A stretch of DNA of 64,000 nt, taken from positions 81,814 to 145,813 of the forward strand of contig LQPB01000076.1 in the NCBI GenBank assembly GCA_002102225.1, written 5' to 3'. Positions 24,910 to 33,795 of the stretch are shown here, one piece after another; the stretch's first letter is position 1; every line of letters begins with the position of its first letter. The notes beneath the pieces are model-generated. The model was not told where the DNA came from, searched no databases, and was given only the letters and a program-made list of their open reading frames with translations. A program made the translations under genes and the position numbers. Origin of the DNA: Mycobacterium interjectum. Lineage in GTDB: Bacteria > Actinomycetota > Actinomycetes > Mycobacteriales > Mycobacteriaceae.

Positions 24910-25485
24910 TCACCAGGCGTGGACGCGGTTCTGCGCCGGCTCCAGCCCCAGTTCGATGAGCAACTCGGTGGCGTCGGCGGCCTGCTCGCAAATCGTCGGG
25001 ACCTCGCCACGCTCGGTGGCGGTGAAGTTCTCCAGCACGAACGCCGCGGGGTCCTTGCGGCCCGGCGGACGCCCGATGCCGATGCGCACGCGCTGAAACT
25101 CCTTGGTGCCCAGCGCCGACGCCACCGAGCGCAGGCCGTTGTGGCCGCCCTCCCCGCCGCCGATCTTGAGCCGGATGCTGCCGAACTCCAGGTCGAGGTC
25201 GTCGTGGATGACGATGATGTCGGCCGGGGCAACGGAGTAGAACTTCGCCAGCGGCCCGACCTGGCGGCCGGACTCGTTCATGAAACAGCGCGGCTTGGCC
25301 AGCAACACCGAGCGCCCGGCCAGCCGACCGGTGACGACTTCGGCGCCGGATCGCTTGTGCGCCTTGAACTTTGCGCCCAGCCGCGCGGCGAGCAGGTCGG
25401 CGACCATGAACCCGAGGTTGTGCCGGGTGCGCGCGTAGTTGTCTCCGGGATTGCCCAGGCCGACCACCAGAAGCGGTTCGGCCAC
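24910..25485 (-). CDS. pth: peptidyl-tRNA hydrolase
   Basis: A 191-residue enzyme that releases peptides from peptidyl-tRNA dropped by stalled ribosomes. VVGLGNPGDNYARTRHNLGF carries the conserved Asn and catalytic His20-type residues, KPRCFMNESG the second conserved Asn, and IIVIHDDLDL the catalytic Asp. HNGLRS also matches the family. Length equals the M. tuberculosis enzyme. It is the downstream partner of rplY with a 12-bp gap. Confidence 0.97.
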   Translation of the reverse strand: MAEPLLVVGLGNPGDNYARTRHNLGFMVADLLAARLGAKFKAHKRSGAEVVTGRLAGRSVLLAKPRCFMNESGRQVGPLAKFYSVAPADIIVIHDDLDLEFGSIRLKIGGGEGGHNGLRSVASALGTKEFQRVRIGIGRPPGRKDPAAFVLENFTATERGEVPTICEQAADATELLIELGLEPAQNRVHAW

Positions 25486-25497
25486 GTCGCGAACCGC

Positions 25498-26160
25498 CTA
25501 CTCGGACTCTTCGGCGGGTGTCTCGCCCTCGTCGCCCTCTTCGGCCTCGGGGGCCGCGGCTTCGCCCTCGGGGGCCTCGCCGGCGCCCTCTTCCGCGAGG
25601 TCCGCGGCGGTCGGCGCGTTCACCACGTTGACCACCAGCAGGTCGGGGTCGGAAACCAGGCTGACGCCCGTCGGCAGTGTGATCTGCCCGGCGCTGAACT
25701 GGGTGCCCGGAGGGGCGTCCTGCACGGACACGGTCAGCTGCTCGGGAATCGACATGGCCTCGGCCTCGATCTCGATCGTGTTGGTCTCCTGGGTGACCAG
25801 GGTGTCGGGTCCGGCCTCGCCCTCGATGACGACGTTGACCTCGACGTGAACCTTTTCGCCGCGGCGCACGACCACCAGGTCGGCGTGCTGAATGGTGCGG
25901 CGGATCGGGTGGATGTCGAGCGCCTTGGTCAGCGCGAGCTGCTCCTTGCCGGCGATGTCCAGGGTCAGCACCGCGTTGGTGCCCGAGTGCCGCAGCACCG
26001 CCGCGTAGTCGTGGCCGGGCAGTTCCAGGTGCTGGGGCTCGGCGCCGTGACCGTAGAGGACGGCGGGAATCTTGCCATTGCGGCGGGCCCGGCGGGACGC
26101 GCCCTTGCCGGTCTCGCTTCGCACCGTCGCCGCGAGTTGGTTGACTGCTGACTTGGCCAT
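25498..26160 (-). CDS. rplY: ribosomal protein bL25, CTC type
   Basis: A 220-residue bL25 of the long CTC form that binds 5S rRNA. The N-terminal domain begins MAKSAVNQLAATVRSETGKG with GKIPAVLYGHG. A beta-rich TL5-like domain follows, and the acidic Glu/Ala tail (last ~30 residues) is typical of actinobacterial members. The start at 26160 is preferred over the codon seven residues upstream because M. tuberculosis begins MAKSA. It forms an operon with pth. Confidence 0.96.
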   Translation of the reverse strand: MAKSAVNQLAATVRSETGKGASRRARRNGKIPAVLYGHGAEPQHLELPGHDYAAVLRHSGTNAVLTLDIAGKEQLALTKALDIHPIRRTIQHADLVVVRRGEKVHVEVNVVIEGEAGPDTLVTQETNTIEIEAEAMSIPEQLTVSVQDAPPGTQFSAGQITLPTGVSLVSDPDLLVVNVVNAPTAADLAEEGAGEAPEGEAAAPEAEEGDEGETPAEESE

Positions 26161-26333
26161 CGTGTCGCTCCTGTTGCTCACTCGTTCGGGGCACGGCCAG
26201 GTCGCGACGATAACGCCGGTCTCCGTCGATAACGGTGTGCTAGCACCCTCGCCGTGACGTCCGGTCAGGTTAGCGCATGTGCACCTCAGGGTGGAAATTG
26301 AACGAGTGTGCGCTCAGGGCTTTCGGTGTGCAT

Positions 26334-26433
26334 CCAGGGCGCATATTCGACGCGATTTCCGCCCAGGGCGCACAGTCGAAGCCCGCTGCGCACACGCGGC
26401 TGCAGCGGAAAGCACACGCGGCTACAGCGGAAA
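26334..26433. repeat. short direct repeats upstream of rplY and at SDR 3' end
   Basis: A 17-bp direct repeat beginning CCAGGGCGCA occurs at 26334-26350 and 26363-26379 (three mismatches). A 22-bp tandem pair follows at 26390-26411 and 26412-26433 with one mismatch; the second unit contains the stop of the SDR gene. Most of the 261-bp gap between rplY and this SDR consists of such degenerate repeats, and I see no gene in it. Confidence 0.7.
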
Positions 26434-27285
26434 TTTGGTGCCCGTGAGCTGCTCGGACAGCTCCCACAGGGCGGCCGCGGTGGCCGCGTCCTGCGCCCGG
26501 CGGCTGCGGCCGACCGGTTGGGTGCGGCCGAGGTAGCCGAACCGGGGGCCGACGAACGTGTCGCCCGGCAGGTCCTGCGACGCCGCGTACAGGGTCTGCC
26601 GGGCGCCGAAATCGGCGTCGGTGGCCACCACCCGCGTGGCCGCCGACATCAGCGCGTCGCCCAGCTTGCGGCCGGAGGCGCCCTGCAGGTTCGTGTGCGA
26701 GTAGCCGGGGTGAACGGCCAGCGCCCGCAACTGCGAGCGCTCGAGGCGGCGCTGCAGCTCGCTGGTGAACAGCAGGTTGGCGAGCTTCGACTGGCTGTAG
26801 GCCAGCCAGGGGGAGTAGCGCCGGTTCTTCCAGTTCAGGTCGTCGAAGTCGATGCGGCCCGCCCAGTGCGCCATCGACGACACCGTGACCACGCGGTCGG
26901 TGAGCTTGGGCAGCAACAGGTTGGTGAGCGCGAAGTGACCCAGGTGGTTGGTGCCGATCTGGCTCTCGAAGCCGTCGGCGGTCAGCGCGTAGGGCGCGGC
27001 CATGATCCCGGCGTTGTTGATCAGCACGTCGGCCCCGTCCACCCCCTCGGCGAACTGGCGCACCGACGCCAGGTCCTGCAGGTCGAGCGAGCGCACCGCG
27101 ATGTCTCCGGTCATCTGCCGCGCGGCGGCCTCGCCCTTGCCCGTGTTCCGGACGGCCATGATGATCCTGGCGCCCCGGCCGGCCAGCTCGCGGGCCGTCA
27201 CCGCGCCCAGCCCGCTGTTGGCGCCGGTGATGATCACGTTGCGCCCGGCGAACGACGGCAGGTCGGCGGCGGTCCAGGTGGTCAT
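26422..27285 (-). CDS. short-chain dehydrogenase, retinol-dehydrogenase-like
   Basis: A 287-residue SDR. ITGANSGLGAVTARELAG is the cofactor loop, INNAGIM the NNAG motif, VTVSSMAH the Ser, and YSQSKLANLL the Tyr-x-x-x-Lys. The pattern matches the mycobacterial SDR group related to human retinol dehydrogenases. ATG 27285 is chosen because the fold starts about 15 residues later. In M. tuberculosis rplY and lpqT are adjacent, so this gene is an insertion here. The substrate is unknown. Confidence 0.9.
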   Translation of the reverse strand: MTTWTAADLPSFAGRNVIITGANSGLGAVTARELAGRGARIIMAVRNTGKGEAAARQMTGDIAVRSLDLQDLASVRQFAEGVDGADVLINNAGIMAAPYALTADGFESQIGTNHLGHFALTNLLLPKLTDRVVTVSSMAHWAGRIDFDDLNWKNRRYSPWLAYSQSKLANLLFTSELQRRLERSQLRALAVHPGYSHTNLQGASGRKLGDALMSAATRVVATDADFGARQTLYAASQDLPGDTFVGPRFGYLGRTQPVGRSRRAQDAATAAALWELSEQLTGTKFPL

Positions 27286-27376
27286 GGCTGATGAGCTTAG
27301 TGAAAGCCCGCCGCGAGAGTGCAACCACCGACGGCTCCACTCGAGAAATGCGTAACCCGTTGCACTTTCGCGGTAA

Positions 27377-28033
27377 TTACTTTGCGGCCACGACGAAACC
27401 GTGAATGATCGCCTCGATGTCGGGCGCCTGCGCGGCCGCTTGGTCGGCCAGGCTGGTGATGGTCAACTGAACCAGGTACCGCTGGTTCGTGGGCGGCGAC
27501 CCGGTGGGCAGCACGATCCGGTTCCAGCTGTGCAGCCGCGTGCCATCGAGGTCGTAGCTGCCCTGGATCATCGACGACGGAAAGCCGTTGTAATTCGCCG
27601 TCGAGGCGTCCAGCTGCTTGAAATCGGCGAACAGCTGGGCGTCGTCGTTGCCGTGCTTGATCACCTGGGCCGGGTCGAAATCCCCCAGCAACTTGAAGAC
27701 CACCAGCCTGGCCGTCGGATACTTGCCGCCCCTGGAGAGGATCACCGTCTCCTTGGCGATGTTCGGACTGGTAAACGGCGACCAGCCCGGCGGTGTCGGT
27801 ATCGACACCTTCAGATCCGGCAGCGAACCCGGCGCGACCTGTTGCCCGTTGACGCCGATGCTCTGCAGATACTGCGACAAGGGGACGGGCTTTTGCGTCG
27901 TGGTGGGGGCGGCGCCGGTCGTCGAGCTCCTCGTCAGGACCGACTGGTAGTCAGGGGCTTTCGGCTGGTCGCAGGCCACCATGGCCATGCTCAGCGCGAC
28001 CGCCGCGACGGCGGCGCCCCAGCGCAACCTCAC
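27377..28033 (-). CDS. lpqT: lipoprotein LpqT
   Basis: A 218-residue exported lipoprotein. The signal ends SMAMVAC with the lipidated Cys at residue 21, then a Ser/Thr-rich linker. The mature domain (VSIPTPPGWSPFTSPNIAK, FKLLGDFDPAQ) resembles the LpqN/LpqT family, whose M. tuberculosis members bind MmpL- and TLR-related partners at the cell envelope. The GTG start overlaps the arsC-like TGA (GTGA). Confidence 0.93.
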   Translation of the reverse strand: MRLRWGAAVAAVALSMAMVACDQPKAPDYQSVLTRSSTTGAAPTTTQKPVPLSQYLQSIGVNGQQVAPGSLPDLKVSIPTPPGWSPFTSPNIAKETVILSRGGKYPTARLVVFKLLGDFDPAQVIKHGNDDAQLFADFKQLDASTANYNGFPSSMIQGSYDLDGTRLHSWNRIVLPTGSPPTNQRYLVQLTITSLADQAAAQAPDIEAIIHGFVVAAK

Positions 28034-28374
28034 AGAATCTCGCGCACCGCGTCGATGGGCCGCGCCAGCCGGGTGCCCTTCGGTGTGACGACGAACGGTC
28101 GTTCGATCAGAATGGGATGCTCGGCCATCGCGTCGAGCAATTGCTCATCGGTCGCATCGGCGAGATTCAATTCGGCGTAGAGCGGTTCGCGTTTGCGCAC
28201 GGCCGAGCGCACGTCGATGTCCGCGTCGCGGATCATCCCGACCAGCTCGGCCCGCGATGGCGGGGTTTTCAGGTACTCGACGATGGTGGGCTCAAGGCCG
28301 TTGTCCCGCAACAAATCCAGTGTCTTGCGGGAGGTGCTGCATTTCGGGTTGTGGTAGATGACGGTATCGGCCAT
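28030..28374 (-). CDS. ArsC/Spx-like arsenate reductase (glutaredoxin type)
   Basis: A 114-residue thioredoxin-fold protein: VIYHNPKCSTSRKTLDLLRD holds the ArsC catalytic Cys, IVEYLKTPPS the conserved segment, and LIERPFVVTPKGTRLARP the C-terminal ArsC signature with the oxyanion Arg. It is placed directly between prsA (no gap) and lpqT (overlapping), so expression follows the housekeeping operon. There is no ars regulator or arsenite pump beside it, which argues for a general redox role or simple hitchhiking. Confidence 0.88.
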   Translation of the reverse strand: MADTVIYHNPKCSTSRKTLDLLRDNGLEPTIVEYLKTPPSRAELVGMIRDADIDVRSAVRKREPLYAELNLADATDEQLLDAMAEHPILIERPFVVTPKGTRLARPIDAVREIL

Positions 28375-29355
28375 CTAGGCGTCCCCGTCGAAAAGTCCTG
28401 TCACGGAGCCGTTTTCGAAGACGGCGCGAATGGTGCTGGCCAGCAGCGGCGCGATGGACAAGACCGTGAGCTGCGGGAAGCGCTTCTGCTCATCGATGGG
28501 CAGCGTGTTCGTGACGATCACCTCGCGGGCGCCGCAGGAGGCCAGGCGCTCGGCGGCCGGGTCGGACAGCACCCCGTGGGTCGCGGCGATCACCACGTCG
28601 CTGGCGCCGTCGTCGCGCAACAGGTTTACCGCGCCGGCGATGGTGCCGCCGGTGTCGATCATGTCGTCGATCAGCACGCACGTCCGGCCTTCGACCTCGC
28701 CGACCACGCGGTTGGACACCACCTGGTTGGGCACCCGCGGATCGCGGGTCTTGTGAATGAAGGCCAGCGGCACGCCGCCCAACGCGTCGGCCCACTTCTC
28801 GGCGATGCGCACCCGGCCCGAGTCGGGGGAGACCACCACCATGTTGCCGTCGGGGTAGTTGTCCTTGATGTAGCCGGTCAGGAGGTTCTGGGCCCGCATG
28901 TGGTCGACGGGCCCGTCGAAGAAGCCCTGGATCTGGTCGGTGTGCAGGTCGACGGTCACGATCCGGTCGGCGCCCGCGGTCTTGAGCAGGTCGGCGACCA
29001 GCCGCGCCGAGATGGGCTCGCGCCCGCGGTGCTTCTTGTCCTGCCGCGCGTAGGGGTAGAACGGCATGACCGCGGTGATCCTCTTCGCGCTGCCGCGTTT
29101 GAGCGCGTCGATCATGATCAGCTGTTCCATCAGCCAGTTGTTCACCGGCGCCGGGTTCGATTGCAGGACGAACGCGTCGCAACCGCGCACCGACTCGTGG
29201 AAGCGAACGAAGATCTCCCCGTTGGCGAATTCCCGCGCCGTCTGCGCGGTGACGTGGACGTCGAGTTCCTTGGCGACCTGTTCGGCCAGCTCCGGGTGCG
29301 CGCGGCCCGAGAACAGCATCAGGTTTTTTCGGTTATCGGTCCAGTCGTGGCTCAA
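28375..29355 (-). CDS. prsA: ribose-phosphate pyrophosphokinase
   Basis: A 326-residue PRPP synthetase. FSGRAHPELAEQVAKEL opens the N-terminal domain. PYARQDKKHRGREPISARL is the ATP/Mg loop and VVVSPDSGRVRIAEKWA the ribose-5-phosphate region. VLIDDMIDTGGTI is the PRPP-binding signature. It makes PRPP for nucleotides, His, Trp and decaprenyl-phosphoryl-arabinose. Starts at TTG 29355. It lies 88 bp downstream of glmU, and the order glmU-prsA is conserved. Confidence 0.96.
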   Translation of the reverse strand: MSHDWTDNRKNLMLFSGRAHPELAEQVAKELDVHVTAQTAREFANGEIFVRFHESVRGCDAFVLQSNPAPVNNWLMEQLIMIDALKRGSAKRITAVMPFYPYARQDKKHRGREPISARLVADLLKTAGADRIVTVDLHTDQIQGFFDGPVDHMRAQNLLTGYIKDNYPDGNMVVVSPDSGRVRIAEKWADALGGVPLAFIHKTRDPRVPNQVVSNRVVGEVEGRTCVLIDDMIDTGGTIAGAVNLLRDDGASDVVIAATHGVLSDPAAERLASCGAREVIVTNTLPIDEQKRFPQLTVLSIAPLLASTIRAVFENGSVTGLFDGDA

Positions 29356-29443
29356 CGCACTGCCCTCGTTTGGGATCGAAATGGAAGCCTCATCGTACGT
29401 AGCGAATCGTACGGAAATGCGGCCGGGTTACCAGGGACCAAAT

Positions 29444-30919
29444 TCACGGTGTTTGTTCGGGCTCCGGTTTGTCTTTGGTTTTTTCTATGGCCTCGTCCGC
29501 CGCTTTCGCCGCCGCGCTGCCCGGCCGCTTGCGCTGCACCCAGCCCTCGATGTTGCGTTGCGGCCCCGCCGACACCGCCAGCGCGCCCGGCGGGACGTCT
29601 TCGCGCACCACCGTGCCGGCGCCCGTGTAGGCCCCGTCGCCGACGGAGACGGGCGCGACGAACATGGTGTCCGAGCCGGTGCGGACGTGCGAGCCGACCG
29701 TGGTGCGCCGCTTGGATTCGCCGTCGTAGTTGACGAACACGCTGGACGCCCCGATGTTGCTGTGCTCGCCGATGTCGGCGTCGCCGACGTACGTCAGGTG
29801 CGGGACCTTGGTGCCGGTCCCGATGTTGGAGTTCTTGGTCTCGACGAACGCGCCGAGCTTGCCGTCGGATCCCAGCGCGGTTCCCGGCCGCAGATACGTG
29901 TACGGGCCGACCGTGGCACCGTCCCCGATCGACGAGGACGCGCCGTGGGTGCGGACCACCGAGGCGCCGTCACCGACGACGACGTCAGTCAGGGTGGTGT
30001 CGGGCCCGACGACGCAGCGGCCCCCGACCCGGGTGCGCCCGTGCAGCTGAGTGCCGGGGTGAATCACGGTGTCGCGGCCGATCGTCACGTCGACATCGAT
30101 CCAGGTGCTGGCCGGATCGATGATCGTCACGCCCGACATCTGGTGGGCGGCGACGATCCGACGGTTGAGTTCGGCACCCAGTTCGGCCAGCTGGACGCGG
30201 TTGTTGACGCCGGCCACCAGCGCGCTGTCGGCGACGTGCTGGGCGTGCACGGTCCGGCCGTCACCGCGCAGGATGGCGATGGCGTCGGTCAGGTAGAGCT
30301 CCTGCTGGGCGTTGTTGGCGCTCAGCCGGCTCAGCGCCGACCGCAACGCCGCGATGTCGAAGGCGTAGACACCGGCGTTGACCTCGCGAATCTCGCGCTG
30401 CGAGGGCGTCGCGTCGGTGTGCTCGACGATGCCCATCACCTCGTTGTCCTGGGTGCGCAGGATGCGGCCGTAGCCGACCGGATCGCTCAGCGTCGTGGTG
30501 AGCACCGTGACCGCGGCCGCCTGGGCGCTGTGGGTGGCGACCAGGCCGGCCAGGGTGTCGGAGTCCAGCAGCGGCGTGTCGCCCGAGGTGACGACGACGA
30601 TGCCGGCGTAGTCGTCGGGCAGGGCCGACAGGCCGCACAGGACCGCGTGGCCGGTGCCCAGCGCCTGGTCCTGCAGCGCCACGTCGATCGTGCGGCCGAG
30701 GTCCTCGCCCAGCTCGGCGACCAGCGGCTCGACGCGTTCGTGATCGTGGCCGAGGACCACCACCAGATGCTGGGGCGCCACCTTGGCGACGGCGTGCAGG
30801 GAATGCGCCAGCATGCTGCGGCCGGCGATCGTATGCAGCACCTTCGGGGTGTCGGAGCGCATCCGGGTGCCGGGTCCGGCCGCGAGAACCAGGACCGCGG
30901 TGTCACCACGAAACGACAC
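29444..30919 (-). CDS. glmU: bifunctional GlcN-1-P acetyltransferase / GlcNAc-1-P uridyltransferase
   Basis: A 491-residue enzyme of UDP-GlcNAc synthesis. The N-terminal pyrophosphorylase has LVLAAGPGTRMRSDTPKVLH. The C-terminal left-handed beta-helix shows hexapeptide repeats (IGDGATVGPYTYLRPG, IGASSVFVNYDG) with the acetyltransferase site. A charged tail of ~35 residues follows. The GTG at 30919 with GGGAG upstream is chosen because M. tuberculosis GlmU begins at the same place. A 66-bp palindromic element sits 15 bp upstream, inside its likely leader. Confidence 0.96.
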   Translation of the reverse strand: MSFRGDTAVLVLAAGPGTRMRSDTPKVLHTIAGRSMLAHSLHAVAKVAPQHLVVVLGHDHERVEPLVAELGEDLGRTIDVALQDQALGTGHAVLCGLSALPDDYAGIVVVTSGDTPLLDSDTLAGLVATHSAQAAAVTVLTTTLSDPVGYGRILRTQDNEVMGIVEHTDATPSQREIREVNAGVYAFDIAALRSALSRLSANNAQQELYLTDAIAILRGDGRTVHAQHVADSALVAGVNNRVQLAELGAELNRRIVAAHQMSGVTIIDPASTWIDVDVTIGRDTVIHPGTQLHGRTRVGGRCVVGPDTTLTDVVVGDGASVVRTHGASSSIGDGATVGPYTYLRPGTALGSDGKLGAFVETKNSNIGTGTKVPHLTYVGDADIGEHSNIGASSVFVNYDGESKRRTTVGSHVRTGSDTMFVAPVSVGDGAYTGAGTVVREDVPPGALAVSAGPQRNIEGWVQRKRPGSAAAKAADEAIEKTKDKPEPEQTP

Positions 30920-30934
30920 GGATCTCCCTTCTTC

Positions 30935-31000
30935 GCCGCGAGCGTGCGTGTTGGTACGCCGACACGCCGTCAAGCGTGTCATTTCATCCACGCTCGCCGC
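30935..31000. repeat. 66-bp dispersed palindromic element, copy 2 (inverted)
   Basis: Reverse-complement homologue of 13646-13711, with GACACGC (30961-30967) and GCGTGTC (30974-30980) as the inner stem and CGAGCGTG/CGCTCGCC outer arms. It lies just before glmU and 15 bp beyond the 3' end of the tRNA-Gln gene, so as RNA it would fold in the glmU leader or just after the tRNA. Confidence 0.75.
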
Positions 31001-31015
31001 AAAGAGCCACGCTAG

Positions 31016-31087
31016 CTCCGTCGCCAGGACTCGAACCTGAACTCTCAGAACCAAAATCTGATGTGCTGCCGATTACACCACGACGGA
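31016..31087 (-). tRNA. tRNA-Gln (anticodon TTG)
   Basis: The 72-nt cloverleaf reads on the minus strand from TCCGTCG (5' acceptor arm) to CGACGGAG. The anticodon stem TCAGA/TCTGA encloses loop TTTTGGT with anticodon TTG at 31054-31052, and the T-arm carries GGTTCGAGTCC. CCA is not encoded. The position between glmU and the TetR gene is conserved with M. tuberculosis. Confidence 0.95.
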
Positions 31088-31164
31088 CTGCAGGCCCATA
31101 GCCCCGCGCCACCAAGACTCTAGACGGGACTGCTGCGCCGCGCCGAACCGATACGCTGATTGAC

Positions 31165-31824
31165 GTGGCCGTTCTGGACCCCGAAACGCAGAAGGAGCCG
31201 GACAAGGAAGCGCGGGCGCCACGCGCCCGCATGACCGGTAGCGAGCGCCGCCAGCAGCTCATCGGCATCGCGCGCTCGCTGTTCGCCGAACGCGGTTACG
31301 AGGGCACCTCGATCGAGGAGATCGCGCTGCGGGCCAACGTCTCCAAGCCCGTCGTCTACGAACATTTCGGCGGCAAGGAGGGCTTGTACGCCGTCGTTGT
31401 CGACCGCGAGATGTCGGCGCTGCTGGACATGATCACGTCGTCGCTGACCAACAACCGGTCCCGGGTGCGGGTCGAGCGCGTCGCGCTGGCGCTGCTCACC
31501 TACGTCGAAGAACGCACCGACGGTTTCCGGATCATGATCCGCGACTCGCCGGCCGCGATCAGCTCGGGCACCTACTCCAGCCTGCTCAACGACGCCGTCA
31601 GCCAGGTCAGCTCCATCCTGGCCGGCGACTTCGCCCGTCGGGGCCTGGATCCGGACCTGGCCCCCCTCTACGCGCAGGCGCTGGTGGGCTCGGTGTCGAT
31701 GACGGCGCAATGGTGGCTCGACACCCGCGAGCCGAAAAAGGAAGTGGTCGCCGCCCACCTGGTCAACCTGATGTGGAACGGCCTGACCCACCTCGAGGCC
31801 GATCCCCGGCTGCAGGACGAGTAG
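31165..31824 (+). CDS. TetR regulator (Rv1019 orthologue)
   Basis: A 219-residue TetR protein. The HTH reads RRQQLIGIARSLFAERGYEG, then NVSKPVVYEHFGGKEGLY. The C-terminal domain (SMTAQWWLDTREPKKEVVA) is of the TetR_C type found in Rv1019. Position after the tRNA and before the mfd block is conserved. GTG 31165 follows soon after a promoter-like AT patch. The SDR gene is convergent, with four bases between stops. Confidence 0.88.
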   Translation: MAVLDPETQKEPDKEARAPRARMTGSERRQQLIGIARSLFAERGYEGTSIEEIALRANVSKPVVYEHFGGKEGLYAVVVDREMSALLDMITSSLTNNRSRVRVERVALALLTYVEERTDGFRIMIRDSPAAISSGTYSSLLNDAVSQVSSILAGDFARRGLDPDLAPLYAQALVGSVSMTAQWWLDTREPKKEVVAAHLVNLMWNGLTHLEADPRLQDE

Positions 31825-31828
31825 GACG

Positions 31829-32722
31829 CTACGGCCGCACCCCGCCGAGGAAGTTGTTCAGGGCGTGCTTGCCGATTTCCCGTATGCCCAGGGGTCGCGG
31901 AAGCAGGCGGGTGACGACGAACATCATGCGCCGGTTCGGCGCCCCCACTTGCATGCTGGGCCGTTTGCCGAGATACAAGACCGCCTCCTCGACGTTCTCT
32001 TCGGGCGTATTGATGAGGCTGCCCCTGGCCCGCGCGACCTCGAGCGCATCGGCGGCGCCCGGCGAACTCGTCAGTCCGGCCATGCACGCCAACACGTGCA
32101 CGTTGTCGGGTTTCAGTTCGTACCAGAGCCCTTCGGCGAGAATGATGTTGTATGCCCTCGTCGCGCCGTAGTGCGTGTAGTAAGGGCTGCCGATCAGCCC
32201 CGTGCCGCTACTCATCAGCACGATGCCGCCACGACGGCGCGCCTTCATCAGCGCCCCGTAGTGGTAGGTCAGCCCAAACGGACTACAGCAGTTGATGTTT
32301 ATCCGCTGCCGCTCGAACTCGAGGTTGTCGGCCCAGAATCCGCCGACCGTGGCCAGCGCGGCGTTGGACACCAGCAGTCCGATTTCGCGGTCGCCGACGG
32401 CCGCGACGATGTTTTCCACGGCGTCCGTCGCCCCCAGTTCCTGGGAGATGGCGAGCACCTCCACGCCGAACCTGGACACCAGCTCTTGGCGTTTCTTCTC
32501 CAGCTTTTCGGGGTTGCGCGCGACGATCGCGACCGACAAGCCTTGGGAGGCAGCATAATCGGCCCAGGCACCGCCGATGCCCTCGCTCGCGCCGGCCACG
32601 AGTGCCCAGGGTCCGTACTGCGCGGCGAAGTTTTTCGGGGGGCGCCGGACCAGCGGGCTGTGCGCGTGCCACTGCTTAGCGACAATTGACTTCAACGCCA
32701 GAGCCGATTGGGCTGCATTCAT
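31829..32722 (-). CDS. short-chain dehydrogenase
   Basis: A 297-residue SDR: LVAGASEGIGGAWADYAA (cofactor loop with A-for-T), LVSNAAL for NNAG, LMSSGTG with the Ser, and YGATRAYN where the usual YxxxK Lys is replaced by Arg. That loss would weaken classical SDR catalysis, unless the Arg substitutes or the enzyme has another role. The long open frame upstream is antisense or overlaps the LLM gene. It follows the LLM oxidoreductase by 17 bp, so it is the third gene of a tetR-LLM-SDR operon. Confidence 0.85.
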   Translation of the reverse strand: MNAAQSALALKSIVAKQWHAHSPLVRRPPKNFAAQYGPWALVAGASEGIGGAWADYAASQGLSVAIVARNPEKLEKKRQELVSRFGVEVLAISQELGATDAVENIVAAVGDREIGLLVSNAALATVGGFWADNLEFERQRININCCSPFGLTYHYGALMKARRRGGIVLMSSGTGLIGSPYYTHYGATRAYNIILAEGLWYELKPDNVHVLACMAGLTSSPGAADALEVARARGSLINTPEENVEEAVLYLGKRPSMQVGAPNRRMMFVVTRLLPRPLGIREIGKHALNNFLGGVRP

Positions 32723-32739
32723 GGCTACCTTCCTGGTGT

Positions 32740-33795
32740 TTATTCCCTCAGCGTGGGAATGGCCTTGAGGCGGTCGATGAGCATGGCCAGCACGTCGTCC
32801 GGCACGTCGGTGACCGGCAGGCTCAGGCCGGTGCACACGCCGGAGTACCAACGCGCGAGCACCGCGGGAATTTCGTCGTAGATGCCTTGCGGCACAACCC
32901 GGTCCATCACCTCGTCGGTCAGATGCGCGGACAGGTCGGACCATTCGTTGCGGCGCGCCATGCCGCTGAGCGCCTCGCCGACGTCTTCGAACCCGAAGAA
33001 TTCCAGTTGCCGGCGGTAGGCGGGGGTGCTGTAGAGGAAGGCAAGTTCCGAGCGCCGGTGTTCCCGCAACCGCGCCAGCTCGTCGTCGGTGGCGGCCATC
33101 AACGGTTGCGGGTTGGCCACCACGGCGACCGGAATCCCGGCGCGCCGACCGTTTTTGGCGCCCTCGGCCAGGGCCGGCAGCGTCTGTGCCTTGAGGATCG
33201 ACGGGTGCGAATTGGTCGGATGGCAGACGAAGCCGTCGGCGATTTCCCCGGCCAGGGCGCACATCTTCCTGTTCACCCCGCCGGTCCAGATCTGCGGGGG
33301 CGGACACGCGATCGGGCCGGGGTTGAAATACGGCTGGAGGCGGTCGAATCGGTAGAACGGCCCGGTGTAGTCGAGCGGCTCGCCGGTCTGAAAGGAGCGG
33401 AAGATGGCGAGCAGCGCTTCGATGTAATCCCGCATGCGCAGCGTCGGCTGCGACCACGGCACCGAGAATCGTCCGACGATGTTCCCGCGCACCTGGGTGG
33501 CCAGGCCGAGCTGGAAGCGCCCGTCGGAGTACCTGGCGAGGTCCCAGGCCGCGTACGCGGTGATCATCGGACTGCGCGGAAACGCCAGGGCCATGCTGGT
33601 CCGCACGGTGAGCCGCGTCGTGTGGGTCAGCGCCAGCGCCGCGACCGTGAACGCGTCGTGGATGGTCTCCGGAACGTGGATGACCTCGAAGCCGATGCGC
33701 TCCATGCGCGCCGCCCACGGACCGATCTCGGCCAAGCCGAGCTGGGCGGGCGCGGATGCGACGACCTGCATAGGCGCTGCCCCGCCGGCGGTCAT
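32740..33795 (-). CDS. LLM-class F420-dependent oxidoreductase
   Basis: A 351-residue luciferase-like TIM barrel. GPWAARMERIGFEVIHVPE near the N-terminus, RLTVRTSMALAFPRSP, and GRFQLGLATQVRGNIVGRF are typical of the mycobacterial F420-dependent family (TIGR03617-like). No signal peptide. Its ATG overlaps the TetR stop (ATGA). It may reduce or oxidise a lipid or xenobiotic together with the downstream SDR; cofactor F420 is inferred from the family. Confidence 0.88.
   Translation of the reverse strand: MTAGGAAPMQVVASAPAQLGLAEIGPWAARMERIGFEVIHVPETIHDAFTVAALALTHTTRLTVRTSMALAFPRSPMITAYAAWDLARYSDGRFQLGLATQVRGNIVGRFSVPWSQPTLRMRDYIEALLAIFRSFQTGEPLDYTGPFYRFDRLQPYFNPGPIACPPPQIWTGGVNRKMCALAGEIADGFVCHPTNSHPSILKAQTLPALAEGAKNGRRAGIPVAVVANPQPLMAATDDELARLREHRRSELAFLYSTPAYRRQLEFFGFEDVGEALSGMARRNEWSDLSAHLTDEVMDRVVPQGIYDEIPAVLARWYSGVCTGLSLPVTDVPDDVLAMLIDRLKAIPTLRE

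Noticed and set aside
32723..33718. Possible fusion of the SDR at 31829 with an upstream domain
   Set aside because: The extension is an out-of-frame reading of the LLM oxidoreductase gene; the SDR has its own ATG at 32722.
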